Assembly: GCF_000011105.1 (NCBI RefSeq) | Contig: NC_000961.1 | Coordinates: 1,350,662-1,414,661, forward strand | Length of the DNA stretch: 64,000 nucleotides | Direction: 5' to 3' | Origin: Pyrococcus horikoshii OT3 | GTDB lineage: Archaea; Methanobacteriota_B; Thermococci; Thermococcales; Thermococcaceae | Part shown: positions 60,406 to 64,000 of the stretch, in pieces | Layout of the letters: every line of letters begins with the position of its first letter | How positions within the stretch are numbered: position 1 is the stretch's first letter | Position numbers and translations under genes: made by a program | Notes under the pieces: model-generated | Databases searched by the model: none | What the model was told of the DNA's origin: nothing | The model's input: the letters and a program-made list of their open reading frames with translations, nothing else

Positions 60406-60923
60406 ATCCTCTTTCTCCCCTTAATGTGCTTTTCAGCTAGCTCCACATATATTTCAGCGTTCTTCTTGGTCCATTCAATTTCTTCTTCAGTTAGTTGTCT
60501 AACAACCTTCCCTGGAACGCCAAGAACCAAACTGTAATCTGGGATCTCCTTGTTCGGGGGAACAACGGCCCCAGCTCCAATGATCACATGATCTCCAATT
60601 TTTGCCCCATCCAAGATCACGGAACTAATTCCAATTATAACGTAATTCCCGACCTTTGCCCCATGAACCATTGCATTATGGCCTATGGTAACGTACTCTC
60701 CTATCTCCGTTGGGTAACCGTGAGATGTGTGGATACTAACATTATCCTGAACATTGGAATACTTCCCCACGTAAATTTGCTCAATATCACCTCTAAGGAC
60801 TGCTGAAGGCCAGACACTGGTTTTTTCCTCCAAGACTACATCTCCTATTACAACAGCATTCTCATCTACAAACGCCGAAGGGTGAATTCTCGGTTTTTTT
60901 CCATTAATCTCGTAAATCGCCAT
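60402..60923 (-). CDS. Gamma-carbonic anhydrase-like hexapeptide protein (ferripyochelin-binding protein homologue)
   Basis: The 173-residue left-handed beta-helix protein is built of hexapeptide repeats ([LIV]-G-x4, e.g. VVIGDVVLE, YVTIGHNAMVHGAKVGNYVIIGIS). Three metal-binding histidines are visible, in SIHTSHG, IGHNA and VHGA. I recognise it as the P. horikoshii protein whose Zn/Ca trimeric structure is known; carbonic anhydrase activity in vivo is uncertain. It heads an operon with uppS. Confidence 0.94.
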   Translation of the reverse strand: MAIYEINGKKPRIHPSAFVDENAVVIGDVVLEEKTSVWPSAVLRGDIEQIYVGKYSNVQDNVSIHTSHGYPTEIGEYVTIGHNAMVHGAKVGNYVIIGISSVILDGAKIGDHVIIGAGAVVPPNKEIPDYSLVLGVPGKVVRQLTEEEIEWTKKNAEIYVELAEKHIKGRKRI

Positions 60924-60975
60924 TTAACCTCCCTCCAGAAGTTAAGTATACTACGACTTTTTAAAGATTTTAGGG

Positions 60976-60988
60976 GTTTAAATATAAT
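60976..60988 (+). promoter_or_regulatory. Candidate TATA box for box C/D sRNA 2
   Basis: GTTTAAATATAAT lies about 25 bases upstream of the C box at 61004, correctly placed to start the guide RNA near 61001. No protein gene follows in this orientation. Confidence 0.55.
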
Positions 60989-61000
60989 TAACGATGAAAG

Positions 61001-61063
61001 GGGGTGATGAGGAAAATTTCGCTAGCTGAAGTGAAAGATGATGAATACCCTCGCAACCGAGCC
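61001..61063 (+). ncRNA. Box C/D guide sRNA 2
   Basis: Boxes are C GTGATGA (61004-61010), D' CTGA (61026-61029), C' ATGATGA (61038-61044) and D CCGA (61057-61060, one base off consensus). The first guide is 15 bases, the second the canonical 12; the D'-C' spacer is 8 bases, longer than usual. G/C bases flank C and D and can pair. The N-plus-five rule points to the C in CUAGC-GAAAUU (D' guide) and the G in UUGCG-AGGGUAU (D guide). The 3' end meets the stop codon of the convergent DM1 gene. No protein is likely from this strand. Confidence 0.75.
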
Positions 61064-61488
61064 TATTTTAATTTTTCAAGGATTATTGCTGGACAGACTT
61101 TAGTTACACCATCTATTTTACCTATTTTATTTGATATAATGTCTGCAAGGTCCTCTCCATCTCTGGCCCAGATTACGGCCATTATCATATGATCTCCACT
61201 AGAGAGATAAAGCTCCCTCACGAATTCAAACTCTTTGAGTTTCTCAGCTACCTCAAATAGTTTTTCTGGCCTAGTATCAACGCCTGTTATTGTAACCAAG
61301 GAGTAACCCAACTTTTTAGGATTTATCCTTATTGTGTATCCCTCGATAATTCCCTTCTCCTCTAAGGCCTTAACCCTCTTCCTCACAGCTGTCTCGCTTA
61401 TACCAAGTTTCTTTGCAATTTCAGTAAATGGGGTTCTCGCATCCTTTGATAATATTTCAAGTATTATCTTATCCCTCTCATCAATCAT
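61063..61488 (-). CDS. Lrp/AsnC-type feast/famine regulator DM1
   Basis: The 141-residue regulator has an N-terminal HTH ([24 protein letters not shown], ~22-45) and a C-terminal RAM domain (~60-135) with the VDTRPE and [19 protein letters not shown] effector regions. I recognise it as the P. horikoshii DM1 feast/famine regulator, which can pair with itself or other FFRPs. A TATA box ATTTATATAG (61524-61533, minus) and a GGTGG site lie upstream. It sits directly downstream of gdhA on the same strand, which makes gdhA a plausible target, unproven. Confidence 0.93.
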   Translation of the reverse strand: MIDERDKIILEILSKDARTPFTEIAKKLGISETAVRKRVKALEEKGIIEGYTIRINPKKLGYSLVTITGVDTRPEKLFEVAEKLKEFEFVRELYLSSGDHMIMAVIWARDGEDLADIISNKIGKIDGVTKVCPAIILEKLK

Positions 61489-61593
61489 TCTTCAAACCAC
61501 CTAAGTATAAGATTGACACCATACTATATAAATCATTCCGTTAGAATAGGTACATAATTTAAACCTAAAACAACAAGAAGAAAAGGAAAAAGC

Positions 61594-62856
61594 TCAGTGC
61601 TTAACCCATCCGCGATCGAGCATTGCCTGGTAGACCCTCTGGACTGCAACTACATAAGCTGCATCTCTCATGTGTATGTTCTTCTCCTTTGCGGTGTTGT
61701 AGACGTCATAGAATGCTTTCGTCATCTTCTTGTCAAGTCTCTCTCTAACCTCTTCAAGTGTCCAGTAGTAACCGGTTATGTTCTGCACCCACTCGAAGTA
61801 GCTGACCGTAACTCCACCAGCGTTACATAGGAAGTCCGGAATCTGAAGGATTCCTTTCTCGAATAGTATCTCATCGGCCTCTGGGGTAACCGGACCGTTG
61901 GCTACCTCTGCAACAATCTTAGCCTTAATGTTGTCTGCGTTCTTCTTGGTTATGACTTCTTCTATAGCCGCCGGAGCTAGGACATCAACGTCAAGCTCAA
62001 GTAGTTCTTCATTGCTTATGTTCGTAGCTCCTGGGAAGTCCTTAACGCTTCCATGCTCCCTCTTCCACTTGAGAACCTCATCAGCGTTAAGGCCATCTGG
62101 GTTGTAAATTCCACCCTTGCTGTCGCTTACGGCTACGACTTTCATTCCGTAATCTTCGCTCATTATCTTTGCTAGGTAGTAACCTGCGTTACCATAACCC
62201 TGAATTGCGATTGTCTTACCCTTGAGTCCGTCCCATCCAAGAACCTTAGCTGCTTCCCTAATTGTGTAGCTTGCTCCTCTTGCGGTAGCCTCATTCCTTC
62301 CAAGGGATCCACCGATGCTGAGGGGCTTCCCGGTTATTATACCAAAGGCTGGTGTCTTCCTCCTGGCAATCGTCTCGTATTCATCCATCATCCAAGCCAT
62401 TATCTGTGGGTTGGTGTAAACATCGGGAGCAGGTATGTCCTCGTATGGGCTTATTATATCGTAAACGGCCCTAATGTAGCCCCTTGCAAGTCTCTCCTTC
62501 TCTCTATCGGAGAGCTTCTTTGGATCAACTATAATTCCACCCTTACCTCCACCGTATGGGAGATCCATTACAGCAGTCTTCCAGGTCATCCAAGCTGCAA
62601 GGGCCTTAACAGTACTTAGAGTCTCTTCGGGATGCCACCTAATTCCACCTTTAGTTGGACCCCTAGCCCAGTTGTATTGGACTCTAAATCCTGTGAAAAC
62701 TTTTACAGAGCCATCATCCATTTCAACGGGGATTGTGACCTCAACAATCCTCTGAGGCCTCTTCAAGAACTCGAGAGCTTCTTCACTTATCTTCATGTGT
62801 TGGGCAGCTCTCTCAAGCTGCTTAACTGCAATTTCAAAGGGATCCTGCTCAACCAT
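61594..62856 (-). CDS. gdhA: Glutamate dehydrogenase
   Basis: The 420-residue hexameric NAD(P)-dependent glutamate dehydrogenase interconverts glutamate and 2-oxoglutarate plus ammonia, a major protein of Pyrococcus. It has the substrate site GGGKGGI, catalytic Asp in [10 protein letters not shown], and the nucleotide-binding [17 protein letters not shown] supports the ATG at 62856 ([11 protein letters not shown]); an ATG two codons earlier lies within the spacer. It is monocistronic from a strong TATA promoter and upstream of the DM1 regulator gene. Confidence 0.97.
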   Translation of the reverse strand: MVEQDPFEIAVKQLERAAQHMKISEEALEFLKRPQRIVEVTIPVEMDDGSVKVFTGFRVQYNWARGPTKGGIRWHPEETLSTVKALAAWMTWKTAVMDLPYGGGKGGIIVDPKKLSDREKERLARGYIRAVYDIISPYEDIPAPDVYTNPQIMAWMMDEYETIARRKTPAFGIITGKPLSIGGSLGRNEATARGASYTIREAAKVLGWDGLKGKTIAIQGYGNAGYYLAKIMSEDYGMKVVAVSDSKGGIYNPDGLNADEVLKWKREHGSVKDFPGATNISNEELLELDVDVLAPAAIEEVITKKNADNIKAKIVAEVANGPVTPEADEILFEKGILQIPDFLCNAGGVTVSYFEWVQNITGYYWTLEEVRERLDKKMTKAFYDVYNTAKEKNIHMRDAAYVVAVQRVYQAMLDRGWVKH

Positions 62857-62905
62857 ATCCACACCTCCAATTTAGTTGATTGGCGATACAAATTTGAGCA
62901 ATAGC

Positions 62906-62915
62906 CTATATAAAG
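62906..62915 (-). promoter_or_regulatory. TATA box of gdhA
   Basis: GCTTTATATAGG on the minus strand, about 50 bases before the ATG, matches the gdh promoter element familiar from Pyrococcus. Initiation is expected near 62885, giving a ~30-base leader. Confidence 0.75.
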
Positions 62916-63086
62916 CTTTCGGTAAATGAGGGTGGAAATCCTTTCGTTAAGGAAATTCAAGGAGATGATCTTTCTTTCGATTTGAAAGTGGGACACAGGA
63001 GTATATCTTTATGAAAACTCCCTTTAAATCTCAAATTTTTATATACATCGATGAACATATTAAAACTCTGATGACTAAGGGATAAA
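62916..63086. other. Intergenic stretch between gdhA and box C/D sRNA 3
   Basis: No credible gene is present. A TATA-like TTTTTATATACATC at 63036-63049 reads reasonably in both directions but has no convincing gene to serve. Toward sRNA 3, the minus strand runs out in TTTTT, which would end that RNA. Nothing else is recognised here. Confidence 0.5.
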
Positions 63087-63148
63087 AAGCCCTCAGAGGG
63101 AAGTCGGTCATCATGCATCAGCTCACTCCACTTCCAATCATCGGGCTT
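63087..63148 (-). ncRNA. Box C/D guide sRNA 3, overlapping the antiporter stop codon
   Basis: On the minus strand a perfect 6-bp terminal stem, AAGCCC (63148-63143) with GGGCTT (63092-63087), encloses four boxes. These are C ATGATTG (63141-63135), a 13-base guide, D' CTGA (63121-63118), a 3-base spacer, C' ATGATGA (63114-63108), an 11-base guide, and D CTGA (63096-63093). T-rich sequence follows, a possible terminator. N-plus-five targets: the C in CUCAC-UCCACUUC (D' guide) and the A in AGGGA-AGUCGG (D guide). The TGA stop of the antiporter gene lies in the C box, so the RNA is either processed from that mRNA or made from a promoter inside the gene. Confidence 0.85.
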
Positions 63149-64000
63149 TCTTTTTTCTTTCAATTCTTTCTTTCCTACTCTCAAGCTTGGCCATCTTCTG
63201 GGCCTCAACTTCTTCCTTAAATGCCCACTTGAGGAGAGGTGGTGTTATCAATACTGAGACCGTGATAAAGATGAGGGTAGCCGCTATAAACTTCGGAACG
63301 TTACCCGATGATATAGCCCCTCCATGAATTGCCACCATGAGATCTACTAAAGCTACCTCAGTCCTTGGGATTGAACCTATACCCATTTGAAGAGACATTC
63401 TGAAGTTCTGTTTAGTGAATAAAAATCCTCTCCCTCTTCCCCAAGCCGTCAACCATGCTCCAAAGCCCCTTCCAATGACCTTTCCAACCACAGCTATCGT
63501 GGTTAAAACAAAGGCTAGCTTAAATGCCTCGATGTTCTTGAATACCGTTAGGTTTAACATCGCCCCTGTATGAACGAAGAAGAGTGGAATCAGAAAGCCA
63601 TATCCAATACTCCTTACCTCTTCCATTATCCTTTTTCCTTCGGGGAGCTTTGATAGTATAAGACCAGCCATAAATGAACCTTCTATTGCAGCAGCAAACC
63701 AATCCTCAGCTAAAGCTGCAAATATGAACATTAAACCTATAACTAAGCCAAGAACTCCCTTTTCCACATGTAGCTTTTCAGCGAACTTAATATAATGATC
63801 CACCAAATACCAGCCAAGAACGCCCGTAATTATAAAGAACACGATTATCTTGGCACTAAGCTCCAGAAGAGATCCAGAACCTACTGCGAAAATTATTAGG
63901 GCTATTCCAAGGAAGTCATCTATAACGCTAGCACTTAAAGAAGCAGCCCCAACCTCACTCCTAAGAGCACCAAGATCCATCATTATTCTAACGGTCAATC
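63138..64000 (-). CDS. CPA2-family Na+/H+ antiporter (NapA/KefB-like), partial at window edge
   Basis: This is the C-terminal ~287 residues of a monovalent cation:proton antiporter, open at the right edge. About eight membrane helices are visible. The ASVIDDFLGIALIIF segment carries the paired acidic residues of the ion-binding helix, and IGYGFLIPLFFVHTGA is typical of CPA2 members. The tail is a basic cytosolic helix (MAKLESRKERIERKKKAR). No TrkA-N regulatory domain follows, so it resembles NapA more than KefB. The stop codon at 63140-63138 forms part of the C box of sRNA 3. Confidence 0.88.
   Translation of the reverse strand, partial: LTVRIMMDLGALRSEVGAASLSASVIDDFLGIALIIFAVGSGSLLELSAKIIVFFIITGVLGWYLVDHYIKFAEKLHVEKGVLGLVIGLMFIFAALAEDWFAAAIEGSFMAGLILSKLPEGKRIMEEVRSIGYGFLIPLFFVHTGAMLNLTVFKNIEAFKLAFVLTTIAVVGKVIGRGFGAWLTAWGRGRGFLFTKQNFRMSLQMGIGSIPRTEVALVDLMVAIHGGAISSGNVPKFIAATLIFITVSVLITPPLLKWAFKEEVEAQKMAKLESRKERIERKKKAR

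Noticed and set aside
61011-61025. Possible target of the sRNA 2 D' guide in 23S rRNA (TAGCGAAATT)
   Set aside because: That string is the bacterial version as I remember it; archaeal 23S differs in this helix, so the match is probably meaningless. A real search is needed.
61004-61192. 62-codon plus-strand open frame starting at 61004
   Set aside because: Its start coincides with the C box of sRNA 2 and the rest is antisense to the DM1 regulator; a guide RNA explains the promoter and conserved boxes better.
63066-63117. Plus-strand hairpin TGATGAC...GTCATCA with an upstream TATA-like element
   Set aside because: The symmetry is better explained by the minus-strand C/D RNA, whose terminal stem and boxes fit exactly; the plus-strand reading lacks a matching D box or gene.
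62957-63208. 83-codon minus-strand frame overlapping the antiporter end and sRNA 3
   Set aside because: It is out of frame with the antiporter, crosses the C/D RNA and has no ribosome binding site or similarity.

Overview
The window is chromosomal DNA of a hyperthermophilic euryarchaeon of the genus Pyrococcus (Thermococcales). Support comes from archaeal-type information genes (RNA polymerase B/A1/A2/H, archaeal exosome, 20S proteasome alpha subunit, topoisomerase VI, aRF1, aIF1A), TATA-box promoters, GGTGA/GGAGG ribosome binding sites, and proteins I recognise from P. horikoshii OT3: the FL11 and DM1 Lrp-like regulators, tetrahedral aminopeptidase TET2, Pth2, archease and the gamma-carbonic-anhydrase-like protein. 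I name P. horikoshii as the closest match from memory, without a database search. Gene density is very high. I see no CRISPR array, insertion sequence, provirus or integrase.

Layout. 1-3.6 kb: a partial MTA/SAH deaminase, dihydroorotate dehydrogenase, an ADP-forming acyl-CoA synthetase alpha subunit, L37e and an Sm-like protein. 3.6-8.9 kb: regulator FL11, two tandem HEAT-repeat paralogues, NAC, tRNA-Leu and the TET aminopeptidase. 9-19.5 kb: RNA repair and modification (RtcA, archease, m5C methyltransferase, TruD, Pth2), an ABC-2 exporter, endonuclease Q and a frameshifted double universal stress protein. 19.5-29 kb: the rpoH-rpoB-rpoA1-rpoA2-L30e-nusA-S12-S7 operon. 29-34 kb: three tRNAs, then psmA-SBDS-rrp4-rrp41-rrp42. 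34-45.4 kb: an ACT-domain protein, a DUF835 membrane protein, TldD/TldE, and a long minus-strand operon (aIF1A, Rio1, Dim2, Top6B, Top6A, an unknown protein, an HTH protein and a membrane protein). 45.5-53 kb: SppA, a PurM-like enzyme, DUF89, DUF431 SPOUT and PfkB-like proteins, Nudix, and the HypA plus MinD-type HypB pair. 53-64 kb: an M55 peptidase, TrpB2, aRF1, a glycosyltransferase, a BlaI-like repressor with an M48 protease, dCMP deaminase, UppS, DM1, glutamate dehydrogenase and a partial Na+/H+ antiporter.

Function. Most genes serve core transcription, translation, RNA processing and protein turnover. Two Lrp-type regulators suggest amino-acid-responsive control; FL11 has a near-consensus operator at its own promoter, and DM1 lies next to gdhA.

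The least expected signals are non-coding. Three box C/D guide RNAs lie at 51260-51317 (+), 61001-61063 (+) and 63087-63148 (-). The last is closed by a perfect 6-bp terminal stem, and its C box contains the stop codon of the antiporter gene. Ten of eleven convergent protein-gene pairs overlap at their 3' ends. I did not find a wholly new multi-gene system. The best candidates for undescribed biology are the HEAT-repeat pair, a protein resembling a P-loop-less AAA+ ATPase upstream of rtcA, the unknown protein in the topoisomerase VI operon, and the BlaI/M48 pair.
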